22,622 nucleotides of DNA from an uncultured Gilliamella sp. GTDB taxonomy: Bacteria > Pseudomonadota > Gammaproteobacteria > Enterobacterales > Enterobacteriaceae. A program made the translations under genes and the position numbers. Below the pieces are notes generated by a model, which was not told the origin of the DNA, ran no database searches, and saw only the letters and a list, made by a program, of their open reading frames with translations. The DNA lies in the NCBI GenBank assembly GCA_945291235.1, contig CALYQY010000035.1:1-22622 (forward strand), in the 5' to 3' direction. Within the stretch, counting starts at the first letter, position 1; every line of letters starts with the position of its first letter. Below are positions 7,635-16,124 of this stretch, piece by piece.

Positions 7635-8447
7635 TTATTGTTGTGGTTCAGCTGAAGGTTTTACTTTTTCTTCATGCCCTAACGGTTGAATGCTTTGCTG
7701 AGAATCATCGCCATCAATGCCGAGTAATTCAACTTCAAATACAAGTGTCGATGCTGGTCCGATACCCGGTTTGTCTCCTTGACCACCCCGTTTTTGATCG
7801 CCATAAGCTAATTCAGGTGGAACAACTAACTTAATTTTACCGCCAACGCCAATTAATTGAATGCCTTCAGTCCAACCACTAATTACCGCTTTTAATGGGA
7901 ATGTTGCCGTTTCGCCATGATCATAAGAACTATCAAATTTCTGACCGTTGGTTAATGTTCCTACATAGTGAACAATTACGCTATCATCAGCGGTTGGATG
8001 ACGCCCATTGCCTTCTTTAATAATTTGGTAAAGTAATCCAGACTTAGTTTGATTTACACCTTTTTGTTTAGCAAATTCTTGACGGAATTTTTCACCAGCG
8101 GCAGTATTTTCAGTTTTTTCTTTTTCAAAACGTGCTTTGCTCTCTTTTTCAACACGTTCACGAAATGCGTTTAATGTTTTTTTAATCTCATCTTCTGAAA
8201 GTTGTGATGCGCCACGATAGGTTTCTTCAAAACCACCGATTAAATATTCTAAATCTGTTTGAATTTCGTTTTGGTCTAAATTATCTTTCATATAGGTTGC
8301 AAAAGAGGAGCCTAACGCATAAGACTCTTTTTGTGCATCAGTCGAAATGGTAAGTTTGCCAGTAGATGCATTTTCGTTTTCATTACAGCCGGCTAATGCA
8401 AATACCATTGCACTACTTATTAAAGTCATTTTAATCAATGATTTCAT
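7635..8447 (-). CDS. fkpA: FKBP-type peptidyl-prolyl isomerase FkpA, predicted lipoprotein
   Basis: The 270-residue protein has the FkpA layout: signal sequence, an N-terminal helical dimerisation/chaperone domain (about 35-140), and a C-terminal FKBP domain (about 145-250) with VIVHYVGTLTNGQKFDSSYD, GWTEGIQLI and PPELAYG. It should assist folding of exported proteins in the periplasm. Unlike E. coli FkpA, the signal peptide ends in a lipobox, LAGC with C21, so the mature protein is predicted to be lipid-anchored, as Mip-type FKBPs are. N at +2 does not give the aspartate inner-membrane retention signal, so the outer membrane is likely. Ribosome site GGAG lies 7 bases before the ATG. It is first in an operon with tusD and tusC; slyX and yheO of the E. 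coli arrangement are missing. Confidence 0.94.
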   Translation of the reverse strand: MKSLIKMTLISSAMVFALAGCNENENASTGKLTISTDAQKESYALGSSFATYMKDNLDQNEIQTDLEYLIGGFEETYRGASQLSEDEIKKTLNAFRERVEKESKARFEKEKTENTAAGEKFRQEFAKQKGVNQTKSGLLYQIIKEGNGRHPTADDSVIVHYVGTLTNGQKFDSSYDHGETATFPLKAVISGWTEGIQLIGVGGKIKLVVPPELAYGDQKRGGQGDKPGIGPASTLVFEVELLGIDGDDSQQSIQPLGHEEKVKPSAEPQQ

Positions 8448-8490
8448 TTTACTTCTCCGAGTTAAATGGTTTTTTGTTATTATTCACAAC

Positions 8491-8496
8491 ATTATA
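8491..8496 (-). promoter_or_regulatory. Candidate -10 element of fkpA
   Basis: On the minus strand these bases read TATAAT, a perfect sigma-70 -10 box about 44 bases before the fkpA ATG. No good -35 hexamer lies at the right distance. I looked for a sigma-E promoter, which drives fkpA in E. coli, and did not see one. Confidence 0.45.
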
Positions 8497-8607
8497 TATG
8501 AATTAAAACTTTATAAAATAATATTTACAAATCATTTATTTAAATACCAGATACCAATATTATTTCCAGCGATTTAATCAATCAAAGCCTTGTGGTTGAA
8601 ATCATCC

Positions 8608-8637
8608 TTGAGTGATAGCGGGATCCTCAGTTATAAT
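8608..8637 (+). promoter_or_regulatory. Candidate sigma-70 promoter of fabZ-lpxA-lpxB-rnhB
   Basis: TTGAGT (8608-8613) and a perfect TATAAT (8632-8637) are separated by 18 bases. The predicted transcript starts near 8644, about 34 bases before fabZ. Just upstream, GATTT/AAATC and CAATCA/TGGTTG (8571-8603) can form a bulged hairpin of unknown meaning. Confidence 0.6.
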
Positions 8638-8677
8638 GTTCAAAATTTATTGAAAATAATATATAAGGATAGCTATT

Positions 8678-9124
8678 TTGACTACCGAACTTAATACCCT
8701 TGATATTGAAGAAATCATCAGTTTATTACCTCACCGTTATCCATTTTTAATGGTTGATCGTGTTATTAGTTATGAAAAAGGTAAAACATTAAAAGCCATT
8801 AAAAATGTTACGGTTAATGAGCCATTCTTTCAGGGGCACTTCCCAAATAAACCTATTTTCCCGGGTGTTTTAATTTTAGAAGCCATGGCTCAAGCAACCG
8901 GAATTTTAGCCTTTAAAAGTATTGAAGAGCTTTCACCAGGCCAGCTTTATTACTTTGCTTCAATTGATAAAGCACGTTTTAAACGCCCGGTTGTGCCAGG
9001 TGATCAGCTTATGCTTGATGTGGAATATATTAAAGAGCGTCGTGGTATTGCCTTGTTCCATGGAGTTGCAACTGTTGACGGTAAGTTAGTTTGTGAAGCC
9101 GAAATGATGTGTGCTCGTAAATAA
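8678..9124 (+). CDS. fabZ: 3-hydroxyacyl-[acyl-carrier-protein] dehydratase FabZ
   Basis: The 148-residue hot-dog-fold enzyme (E. coli FabZ has 151) dehydrates beta-hydroxyacyl-ACP in fatty acid elongation and competes with LpxA for 3-hydroxymyristoyl-ACP. The catalytic pair H54 ([14 protein letters not shown]) and E68 (LILEAMAQ) is at the E. coli positions. The start is TTG, with AAGGA 8 bases upstream; as I recall, E. coli fabZ also uses TTG, which supports this choice. It is the first gene of the cluster here. In E. coli, lpxD precedes it, and lpxD is not in the window. A 42-bp gap leads to lpxA. Confidence 0.97.
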   Translation: MTTELNTLDIEEIISLLPHRYPFLMVDRVISYEKGKTLKAIKNVTVNEPFFQGHFPNKPIFPGVLILEAMAQATGILAFKSIEELSPGQLYYFASIDKARFKRPVVPGDQLMLDVEYIKERRGIALFHGVATVDGKLVCEAEMMCARK

Positions 9125-9166
9125 CTTCGATTTAAAGATATCCCAAAACAGTATTAAGGAACGGTT

Positions 9167-9946
9167 ATGGCAGCAGAAATACATCCAAGTTCAGTGATAG
9201 AAAAAGGGGCAAAAATTGGCAATAATGTCAAAATTGGGCCTTTTTGTTATATCGGTGAAAATGTTGAAATTGGTGATGGGACTTTTTTAAAATCGCATGT
9301 GGTTATTAATGGTCATACTCAAATTGGTAAAGATAATCAAATCTATCAATTTGCTTCCATTGGCGAAGTTAACCAAGACTTAAAATATCGTGGCGAACCA
9401 ACTCGGACTATTATTGGCGATCGTAATTTGATTCGTGAAAGTGTGACAATTCATCGTGGCACGGTTCAAGGTGGCGAATTAACACGTATCGGTAACGATA
9501 ATTTACTGATGATTAACGCCCATGTTGCTCACGATTGTATTATTGGTGATCATTGCATCTTAGCGAATAATGCCACTCTTGGTGGGCATGTTCATTTAGA
9601 TGATCATGTGATTATTGGTGGTATGACAGCTGTACATCAATTTTGTGTAATTGGATCACATGTTATGGTGGGTGGCTGTTCTGGCGTTGCACAAGATGTT
9701 CCCCCTTACGTCATTGCACAAGGTAATCATGCAACACCACATGGCGTAAATTACGAAGGTCTAAAACGTCGTGGTTTTAGTAAAGATGCGTTGCAAGCAA
9801 TACGCAACAGCTATAAGGCACTTTATCGAAATGGATTAAGTTTTGATGATGCCAAAGCTGAAATTGAGATAATTGCCAAACATCATCCCGAAGCGCAACT
9901 TTTTGTCGACTTTTTTAGCCGCTCAACACGTGGCATTATTCGTTAA
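9167..9946 (+). CDS. lpxA: UDP-N-acetylglucosamine O-acyltransferase LpxA
   Basis: The 259-residue left-handed parallel beta-helix protein (hexapeptide repeats through about residue 185, helical C-terminus after) performs the first step of lipid A synthesis: moving a 3-hydroxyacyl chain from ACP to UDP-GlcNAc. The catalytic histidine is H122 in AHDC, equivalent to E. coli H125 because the N-terminus is 3 residues shorter. The hydrocarbon-ruler glycine of E. coli (G173) is present as G170 in VMVGGCSG, so a C14 acyl chain is predicted. AAGGA lies before the ATG. The stop overlaps the lpxB start by one base (TAATG), indicating tight coupling. Confidence 0.97.
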   Translation: MAAEIHPSSVIEKGAKIGNNVKIGPFCYIGENVEIGDGTFLKSHVVINGHTQIGKDNQIYQFASIGEVNQDLKYRGEPTRTIIGDRNLIRESVTIHRGTVQGGELTRIGNDNLLMINAHVAHDCIIGDHCILANNATLGGHVHLDDHVIIGGMTAVHQFCVIGSHVMVGGCSGVAQDVPPYVIAQGNHATPHGVNYEGLKRRGFSKDALQAIRNSYKALYRNGLSFDDAKAEIEIIAKHHPEAQLFVDFFSRSTRGIIR

Positions 9947-11100
9947 TGACCAATAAACCGTTAACTATCGCTTTAGTCGCCGGAGAAACCTCTGGCGATA
10001 TCCTCGGTGCAGGTTTAATCCGTTCTCTTAAACAACATCATCCTAATATTCATTTCGTCGGTATTGCCGGCCCTTTAATGCAAGCGCAAGGCTGTCAAGC
10101 ATGGTATGAAATGGATGAATTATCGGTAATGGGTATTGTTGAAGTATTAGGGAGATTACGCCGTATTTTAGCTATTCGCAAGGATATCACTAAACGATTA
10201 ATTGCGCTTAAGCCGGATATCTTTATCGGTATTGATGCACCTGATTTTAATCTTTCTTTAGAAGGAAAATTAAAACAAGCGGGCATTAAAACAATTCATT
10301 ACGTTAGTCCGTCAGTTTGGGCTTGGAAACAAAAACGTGTTTTTATAATTAAACGTAATACCAATTTAATACTGGCATTTTTACCCTTTGAAAAAGCTTT
10401 CTATGATAAGTTTGACGTGCCTTGTCGCTTTATTGGTCACAAAATGGCAGATGATATCCAGCTTGAGCCAGATCAAATCGCAATGCGTCAACAATTAGGT
10501 ATTGCCCCTACTGGCCGCTGTTTAGCTTTACTGCCCGGTAGTCGCCATGCTGAAGTGACCTTATTGTCAGCCCCATTTTTACAAGCTGCCCAGCTATTGC
10601 GTGAGCGTTATCCTGATCTACATATTGTTGTACCGTTAGTGAATGCTAAAAGGCGACAGGAGTTTGAGCAGATAAAAGCCCAAATAGCGCCACAACTTGA
10701 AGTACAATTACTTGATGGTCATGCTCGTGAAGCGATGATTGCCAGTAATGCAGCCATATTAGCCTCCGGAACGGTGGCTTTAGAGTGTATGCTAGCTAAG
10801 TGCCCAATGGTGGTGGGTTATAAAATGAAACCTTTCACTTTTTGGTTAGCTAAAAAACTGATCAAAACACCTTATGTTTCGTTACCCAATATTTTAGCGG
10901 GTAAACAGATTGTGCCGGAACTATTACAACATGATTGTACCCCGGAAAATATTGCCAACCATATTATTCCTTATTTAGAAAGCAATAATGCTGATTTGAA
11001 AAATACATTCTTATCTTTACATAAGCAAATTCGTTGTAATGCTGATGAACAAGCAGCACAAGCTGTACTTGATGTATTAGAGGATTCCCCTTGTTGTTAG
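9946..11100 (+). CDS. lpxB: Lipid A disaccharide synthase LpxB
   Basis: The 384-residue protein (E. coli LpxB has 382) is a GT19 glycosyltransferase that joins UDP-2,3-diacylglucosamine and lipid X to make the lipid A disaccharide at the inner membrane face. Diagnostic segments are [14 protein letters not shown] (12-25), GIDAPDFN (95-102, with the essential aspartate), [41 protein letters not shown] and the C-terminal [18 protein letters not shown]. It overlaps lpxA by one base and rnhB by ten bases, so the three are one transcriptional and probably translationally coupled unit. lpxC, lpxD and lpxH must lie elsewhere. Confidence 0.97.
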   Translation: MTNKPLTIALVAGETSGDILGAGLIRSLKQHHPNIHFVGIAGPLMQAQGCQAWYEMDELSVMGIVEVLGRLRRILAIRKDITKRLIALKPDIFIGIDAPDFNLSLEGKLKQAGIKTIHYVSPSVWAWKQKRVFIIKRNTNLILAFLPFEKAFYDKFDVPCRFIGHKMADDIQLEPDQIAMRQQLGIAPTGRCLALLPGSRHAEVTLLSAPFLQAAQLLRERYPDLHIVVPLVNAKRRQEFEQIKAQIAPQLEVQLLDGHAREAMIASNAAILASGTVALECMLAKCPMVVGYKMKPFTFWLAKKLIKTPYVSLPNILAGKQIVPELLQHDCTPENIANHIIPYLESNNADLKNTFLSLHKQIRCNADEQAAQAVLDVLEDSPCC

Positions 11101-11684
11101 AATTTACCTACCCTGATGCCACATTAATAGCTGGAGTTGACGAAGTTGGACGAGGCCCTCTGTGTGGTGATGTTGTTACTGCTGCTGTGATTTTAGATCC
11201 AAATAAACCGATAGAGGGATTAACCGATTCTAAAAAGCTGACAGAAAAAAAACGTGAAGCTTTATTTGATATTATCAAGCAAAATGCATTAGCGTGGAGT
11301 GTTGCAAGAGCATCAGTCGATGAGATTGATAAGCTTAATATTCTTCATGCCACTATGTTGGCTATGCAACGGGCGGTGTCTGGCTTAAAAATCAAACCCA
11401 ATTATGTTTTAGTGGATGGCAATCGTTGTCCTGAATTTGGTATTCAAACACAAGCCGTCGTTAAAGGCGATTTACTTGTTGCTGAAATTAGCGCAGCGTC
11501 GATTCTTGCGAAAGTGACTCGTGATCGTGAAATGGTTGAATTAGACAAATTGTATCCGCAATATGGATTGGCAAAGCATAAAGGATATCCCACCAAGGAT
11601 CACCTAATGGCTATAGAATCACACGGTATCAACCATTTGTATCGTAAGAGTTTTGCTCCAATTAAGAGATTGTTACTTATCTAA
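11091..11684 (+). CDS. rnhB: Ribonuclease HII
   Basis: The 197-residue enzyme (E. coli RnhB has 198) cuts the RNA strand of RNA-DNA hybrids and starts ribonucleotide excision repair. The metal-binding acidic residues are D17 and E18 in [11 protein letters not shown]109 in [10 protein letters not shown] and D127 in VVKGD; the GRG motif recognises the RNA-DNA junction. The start is TTG at 11091, six bases after AGGA and inside the end of lpxB; the next codon is also TTG (11094) and cannot be excluded. Its TAA stop overlaps the stop of the convergent yiiX gene. dnaE, which follows rnhB in E. coli, is not here. Confidence 0.96.
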   Translation: MLLEFTYPDATLIAGVDEVGRGPLCGDVVTAAVILDPNKPIEGLTDSKKLTEKKREALFDIIKQNALAWSVARASVDEIDKLNILHATMLAMQRAVSGLKIKPNYVLVDGNRCPEFGIQTQAVVKGDLLVAEISAASILAKVTRDREMVELDKLYPQYGLAKHKGYPTKDHLMAIESHGINHLYRKSFAPIKRLLLI

Positions 11685-12289
11685 TTCGACCAATGTTGAT
11701 CTACCGTTATTAATAATGGTGAATTGAATATAGCGACTGGTGAAATAACGGTTTCTTGATAAGGGATCTTATCTCCATAGCGTTCAGTTAGTTTTTGTTT
11801 AACTGCTGGTGCTGACAGATTAAAATCTTTAATCCTTTGTAATTGTCCAATTTTTAAGTTAAGTGCTTTATTATAAATTTTCCAAACTAGTTCTGAGCAA
11901 TAAATATACTTATCATCCCAGCCAAACCAAATATCGTAAGGCTTATTTTCAAATGAATGAGCAACTCGTTTTAAATTAGCAATTTCTTTTTGTGATAAAG
12001 CGTGATCTTTTAGGCGTTTAATGACATATTTTCTATTTTTTCCTCGATTTACCCATTTATCAAACGGTGTATAGACCACTTTAGATGCTGCTTCAAAGAC
12101 ATAAGGTTTTCCATTTTTAATAAAAATTATTCCCATGTGACTATAAGGTGACTTGGTTGCTAGCTCAATCGCCTTGCTTTGGTTTGATTGAGAAGATTGG
12201 AAAATAATATCGCCATCTAGTGGTTGGTAATCTGCTGTGGCCGTGGTGTAGGTAGCGAAAAGTAATATAATAATTAAAATAGAACGCAT
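11681..12289 (-). CDS. yiiX: YiiX-type permuted NlpC/P60 (papain-like) cysteine hydrolase, exported
   Basis: The 202-residue protein is collinear with E. coli YiiX (202 aa): [40 protein letters not shown] and ETVISP. A signal peptide covers residues 1 to about 19 (hydrophobic [12 protein letters not shown], likely cleavage ATA-D). The likely catalytic set has the permuted order His-Glu-Cys: H51 in YSHMG, E66 in VFEA and C131 in YCSELVW. The family is structurally known as papain-like, but the physiological substrate is not established to my knowledge; peptidoglycan peptides or lipid/amide bonds are possibilities. It is a single gene with a weak ribosome site (AAAGA). Its TAG shares bases with the rnhB stop, and there is no terminator between them. 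Confidence 0.9.
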   Translation of the reverse strand: MRSILIIILLFATYTTATADYQPLDGDIIFQSSQSNQSKAIELATKSPYSHMGIIFIKNGKPYVFEAASKVVYTPFDKWVNRGKNRKYVIKRLKDHALSQKEIANLKRVAHSFENKPYDIWFGWDDKYIYCSELVWKIYNKALNLKIGQLQRIKDFNLSAPAVKQKLTERYGDKIPYQETVISPVAIFNSPLLITVDQHWSN

Positions 12290-12340
12290 GATTCTTTACT
12301 TAAAAAAATAAATCAGAGTAATATTATAAATATTATTATC

Positions 12341-12375
12341 TAAAAGCTACTTAAATAAATTTTAAGTAGCTTTTA
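12341..12375 (-). terminator. Terminator hairpin after ndh, usable from both sides
   Basis: A perfect 15-bp inverted repeat, TAAAAGCTACTTAAA (12341-12355) with its complement at 12361-12375, has a 5-base loop. It starts 15 bases after the ndh stop on the minus strand. Each arm ends in CTTTTA, giving a short U-tract in either direction, followed by AT-rich DNA. It separates ndh from yiiX, which lies downstream on the same strand. Confidence 0.8.
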
Positions 12376-12390
12376 GTCGTGTTTTAGTAA

Positions 12391-13680
12391 CTAATCCCGA
12401 TTGCTGAAAATCGATGTCGATTTTGTTTTGTACATAAATTTACTCGCTCGAGCAAAACGGATCGTTTTGAAAATACCGAGTAAACTTGCTTGATGCATTC
12501 GATATAACAATCGATGAATAATTAGCGCAAACCACCCTTTTACACTCATTTCACTCTTGCCACCTAGCTTAATCACGCCTTGCGCTGTATCGTGCAACGA
12601 GATAATAGTACCATTATCAGTATATTTAAATGATTTTAATGGTTGATTATTCAGTAGATTAACGATGTTTTCATAACAAATTTTTGCCATTTGGTGTGCC
12701 GCTTGCGCAGTAGGTGGTGAAGCACGACCGCTTTCCTGCATTGCATAAGCACAATCACCAATCACAAAAATGCTATCATCGCGGGTCGTTTGTAATGTTG
12801 GTTTAACCACTAATTGGTTAGAGCGACTCGATTCTAAGCCTGCAATCTCTTTTAAATAATCTGGCGCTTTAACCCCGGCTGTCCAAATCATAATATCGGC
12901 TTTTATCGTTTGACCGTCTTTTGGATAAAAACCATCACTTTCAGCCTTCGTAATCATCGTTTTAGTTAACACGTGAATTCCACGGCTTTCTAAAGTTTTA
13001 GTGATACTTAATGCAGTAGTTTCAGGTAGGGCTGGTAAAATGCGATCGGTAGCTTCAATGACGGATACATCCAAAAGATCTGAACACATCTTATTACGAC
13101 CACAAGCACCAAAAGTTTCAACCATGTGTGGTAATTCGGAGGCTAATTCAACACCGGTTGCCCCACCACCAACAATGGCAATACGGATTTTTTCTTGCTC
13201 AGTGGAATCTTTGTCATCAATGATCGAACAAAAACGAGTGAATTTTGATACTAAGGTTTCACGTAATTTGATTGCCGCATTTTGGTCATCTAAAAAGATA
13301 CAGTGCTCTTTCACGCCCGGCGTACCAAAATCATTGGACGTACTACCAATAGCCACTACTAAAATATCATAATCGATAGTATCAGTTTGATTGTTAATAT
13401 CAGTAATTTTGATCTGTTTATGGTCACGATCAAGATCGGTGAAGGTACCTTGAGTGAATTGAAAATAGTGTTGTTGCCCTTGGGATGCATAATAAATATT
13501 ATCAACTTGCTCATCAAGCACCCCTGTTGCCACTTCATGTAACAAAGGTTTCCAAAGATGATAACTATTTTTATCAATTAAAGTAATTTGCGCTTTATTG
13601 TGTTTACCTAATTTATCACCAAGGTCCGTGGCTAGCTCTAAACCGCCTGCTCCGCCACCAATAATAACTATTTTTTCCAT
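12391..13680 (-). CDS. ndh: NADH dehydrogenase II (non-proton-pumping NADH:quinone oxidoreductase)
   Basis: The 429-residue flavoprotein (E. coli Ndh has 434) passes electrons from NADH to quinone without pumping protons. Two Rossmann motifs are present: GGGAGGLE (8-15) for FAD and VGGGATGVELASEL (170-183) for NADH. Also typical are HLWKPLLHEVATG, GSTSNDF, the FAD-binding VIGDCA (D309) and PPTAQAAHQMA (322-332), which contributes to the quinone site. There are no true transmembrane helices; the basic, aromatic C-terminus (LYRMHQASLLGIFKTIRFARASK) probably binds the membrane surface. An AGGG ribosome site lies 8 bases before the ATG. It is monocistronic, divergent from the exporter cluster. 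I saw no convincing FNR site, although FNR represses ndh in E. coli. Confidence 0.96.
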   Translation of the reverse strand: MEKIVIIGGGAGGLELATDLGDKLGKHNKAQITLIDKNSYHLWKPLLHEVATGVLDEQVDNIYYASQGQQHYFQFTQGTFTDLDRDHKQIKITDINNQTDTIDYDILVVAIGSTSNDFGTPGVKEHCIFLDDQNAAIKLRETLVSKFTRFCSIIDDKDSTEQEKIRIAIVGGGATGVELASELPHMVETFGACGRNKMCSDLLDVSVIEATDRILPALPETTALSITKTLESRGIHVLTKTMITKAESDGFYPKDGQTIKADIMIWTAGVKAPDYLKEIAGLESSRSNQLVVKPTLQTTRDDSIFVIGDCAYAMQESGRASPPTAQAAHQMAKICYENIVNLLNNQPLKSFKYTDNGTIISLHDTAQGVIKLGGKSEMSVKGWFALIIHRLLYRMHQASLLGIFKTIRFARASKFMYKTKSTSIFSNRD

Positions 13681-14017
13681 ATTACAAACCCTATAATTTT
13701 CAATTAAAAAATATCATACTAAATAAGTAGGTTTTTATCTATTTCTTTTGACTGATAATATTCATAAATAAAATCTATTAAAATGTTGGTTTACAATTAT
13801 TGAAATTTATTTAATGCTCACATAGAATAACTAAAATGTATTAGATGTTAATAGTACCAATATATTCTTTTTTGCCACATAAATGTAGCTTTCATTGTTT
13901 AAATAAAGCACTATTCGTATGGTATAATAATCATAACTGACGTATATTGAATCAATCTTACATACAATTTTCCTAGTTCTTTAGGTCTTATCTAATTATT
14001 GTCACTTATACAAATTT
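13681..14017. other. 337-bp AT-rich divergent promoter region between ndh and the HlyD gene
   Basis: No gene is visible on either strand. The region must hold the ndh promoter (minus) and that of the exporter cluster (plus). On the plus strand, TGG followed by TATAAT (13920-13928) is a perfect extended -10 element about 90 bases before the HlyD start; no good -35 lies at 17 bp, which extended -10 promoters tolerate. On the minus side nothing stronger than TATGAT-like boxes was seen. No clear ribosome site precedes the HlyD ATG. Confidence 0.5.
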
Positions 14018-14989
14018 ATGAATAAAAAAACTTTTATTATAATTGCATTAATTGTTATTCTGATTTCGATGACAATTTTAATCCGCGCTCACAACAGCCA
14101 GCTTATATTGCAGGGCGAAGTTGATGCGCCTAATGTTAGCATTGCCTCAAAAGCTAAAGGGCGAGTACAACTGATCCATGTTAATCGTGGTGATGATGTT
14201 AAGCAAAACGATATTTTAATTACACTCGATAGTCCCGAACTTTTAGCGCAAGTTAGAGCCGCTGAAGCAGCCCGGGATCAAGCACAAGCGCAGGTAGAAC
14301 TTTCTAAGCATGGTACCCGTGAAGAAAGTATGCGCTATTATGAGGCTTTAGTTGAACAGGCTAAAGTTGCTTATGATAATGCAAATCGAGAGTATAACCG
14401 TAATAAAGCCCTTTCTACTAAGGGGTTTGTGTCACAATCGGTGTTAGATAGTGCATTAAAAACCCGCGATGCTGCCTTTCAACAAGTCCAATCAGCACAA
14501 GCTAATTTAGATCAAGCTAAAAACGGCGACCGTATTGAACAACGGCAAATTTATGATGCTAAATTAAAAGAAGCACAAGAGCAGCTCAAGCAATTACAAA
14601 TTCAGTATGACGATTTAATCGTTAAAGCGCCTGTCGATGGTGAGGTGGGATCAATCCCTGCTGAAGTTGGTGAACTTTTTAATGCTAATAGTCCTTTACT
14701 AACATTGATTCGATTACCGCAAGCCTACTTTGTTTTCAACCTTCGTGAAAACATTATGCCAAATATCCATAAAGGTGATCGAATTAAACTCGAGGTACCT
14801 GCGCTAGGTAATGAAGAAATCGAAGCAGAGATTCGTTATATTGCGCCAATGGGTGATTATGCAACTAAACGGGCAACTCGTGCCACCGGTGACTTTGATC
14901 TGAAAACATTCGAAGTTAGACTTTATCCATTAACACCTGTCAAAGGTTTGCGTGCAGGTATGAGCACATTATGGAAATTAGACAACTAA
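14018..14989 (+). CDS. HlyD-family periplasmic adaptor (membrane fusion) protein, YhiI-like
   Basis: The 323-residue protein has one N-terminal membrane anchor (residues 4-23), then a split lipoyl domain (about 40-75, with ASKAKGRVQLIHVNRGDDV), a long alpha-helical coiled-coil hairpin (about 77-200, rich in A, Q, E and K) and the second lipoyl half (DDLIVKAPVDGEVGSIPAEVGE, about 198-219). A beta-barrel domain follows to the C-terminus. Such adaptors link an inner-membrane transporter to a TolC-type outer-membrane channel. The closest named relatives I can suggest are E. coli YhiI and YbhG. It overlaps the next gene by 19 bp, so the two are one operon. No ribosome site is obvious. Substrate unknown. 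Confidence 0.88.
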   Translation: MNKKTFIIIALIVILISMTILIRAHNSQLILQGEVDAPNVSIASKAKGRVQLIHVNRGDDVKQNDILITLDSPELLAQVRAAEAARDQAQAQVELSKHGTREESMRYYEALVEQAKVAYDNANREYNRNKALSTKGFVSQSVLDSALKTRDAAFQQVQSAQANLDQAKNGDRIEQRQIYDAKLKEAQEQLKQLQIQYDDLIVKAPVDGEVGSIPAEVGELFNANSPLLTLIRLPQAYFVFNLRENIMPNIHKGDRIKLEVPALGNEEIEAEIRYIAPMGDYATKRATRATGDFDLKTFEVRLYPLTPVKGLRAGMSTLWKLDN

Positions 14990-16110
14990 CCTTCGACTTT
15001 TGGCACCGCTTTAAAGACGCCTTTAACGATGAGATACCGGTTATATTTAGGCGTTTTACCTTTCACTGGTTAATGTGGATTTTGCCACTGATTATCTTTG
15101 TTTTAATCAGCAGTATCTTTTATCGTGGGGTACTGTATGATCTGCCTGTCGGCTATGTTGATCTAGATAAAAGTGCATTATCGCGAGAAATAGTTCGTAA
15201 TCTCAATGCCGGTGCCCATGCCGATCTAGTCAATTATGATAGTGCGCTTGCTGATGCTGAGCGAGATTTACAAAAAGCCAAAATTTACGCCATTTTATAT
15301 ATCCCTTCTAATTTTGAAGCAGATGTTTTAGCTGGTCGCCAACCTACGCCTATGCTCTATTACAATGCGTTATATTATAGTGCCGGGTTATATTCGATTA
15401 TGGATTATTCGGGTTTAATTGCGCAATTAAATACCCAATATCGAACCACTATGGCAACCAGCATCGGTTTACCGGTACCGACACTTGCTAAAGTGAATTT
15501 TAATTATGACGGGCTATTTAACGCCAGCGGTAACTCAATGTACTTCCAGCAATTTTCCGCAGTCGTACATCTGTTACAACTATTTGTTGTGACAACAACC
15601 ATTCATATTTTATCGCAACTGCATAAGCGAACTCGTCTTAGTTATCCATTTGTGCTTGGCAAATTAGCACCTTATACCATTTGGTATACTATGCTACTTA
15701 TATTCGAAATTGCAATGTTGGTGCTGTTTTCAGATGCACGAGTATCTGGCTCTCCATTTGCGATGATGATTGTGGTATTTTTTTATGTCATTGCAGCGCA
15801 AAGCATTGGCATTTTACTTTTTACTTTCACAAAAACATCACTTGATGCTTACACCTTTATCGGCTTACTGGTAGGATTAGCCTTAACCTATTCCGGTGTT
15901 GTTGTGCCCGAATTATCAATGCCGTGGATAGCGAGGTTTATCTCATCACTTGAACCGTTAACTTATGCCCTTAATAAACTGTTCGATCTTTTCTTACGGC
16001 ACTCGACTTATCTCTCTATATTTAAAACTTGTGGGATTTTGATGATCTATCCAATAATAATTACCGTGTTAGTCAGAAAACGCTTAGTTAAGCGTTTACA
16101 CGCACAGTAA
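14971..16110 (+). CDS. ABC-2-type transporter permease 1 (YhhJ/YbhR-like)
   Basis: The 379-residue inner-membrane protein has the ABC-2 exporter topology. A cytoplasmic N-terminus leads into TM1 (about 34-53, HWLMWILPLIIFVLISSIFY), followed by a large periplasmic domain (about 55-190) with LPVGYVDLDKSALSREIVRNL. Five further hydrophobic segments lie between about 195 and 370, and LEPLTYALN is the conserved segment before the last helix. In known systems two such permeases pair with an ATP-binding protein to export drugs, polymers or lipids with an HlyD adaptor. The gene starts inside the adaptor gene, and 14 bp separate it from the second permease. No ATPase gene lies in the cluster. A perfect 9-bp inverted repeat sits near its 3' end (16078-16097). 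Confidence 0.88.
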   Translation: MEIRQLTFDFWHRFKDAFNDEIPVIFRRFTFHWLMWILPLIIFVLISSIFYRGVLYDLPVGYVDLDKSALSREIVRNLNAGAHADLVNYDSALADAERDLQKAKIYAILYIPSNFEADVLAGRQPTPMLYYNALYYSAGLYSIMDYSGLIAQLNTQYRTTMATSIGLPVPTLAKVNFNYDGLFNASGNSMYFQQFSAVVHLLQLFVVTTTIHILSQLHKRTRLSYPFVLGKLAPYTIWYTMLLIFEIAMLVLFSDARVSGSPFAMMIVVFFYVIAAQSIGILLFTFTKTSLDAYTFIGLLVGLALTYSGVVVPELSMPWIARFISSLEPLTYALNKLFDLFLRHSTYLSIFKTCGILMIYPIIITVLVRKRLVKRLHAQ

Positions 16111-16124
16111 GGAGAAAAAGATAG

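Noticed and set aside
8448..8677. Sigma-E promoter for fkpA
   Set aside because: GGAAAT occurs on the minus strand, but no TCTGA-like -10 lies at the required 16-17 bp spacing.
13681..13800. FNR box for ndh, from TTGACTGATAA near 13758
   Set aside because: Only one half resembles TTGAT, and the second half-site ATCAA is missing at the right spacing.
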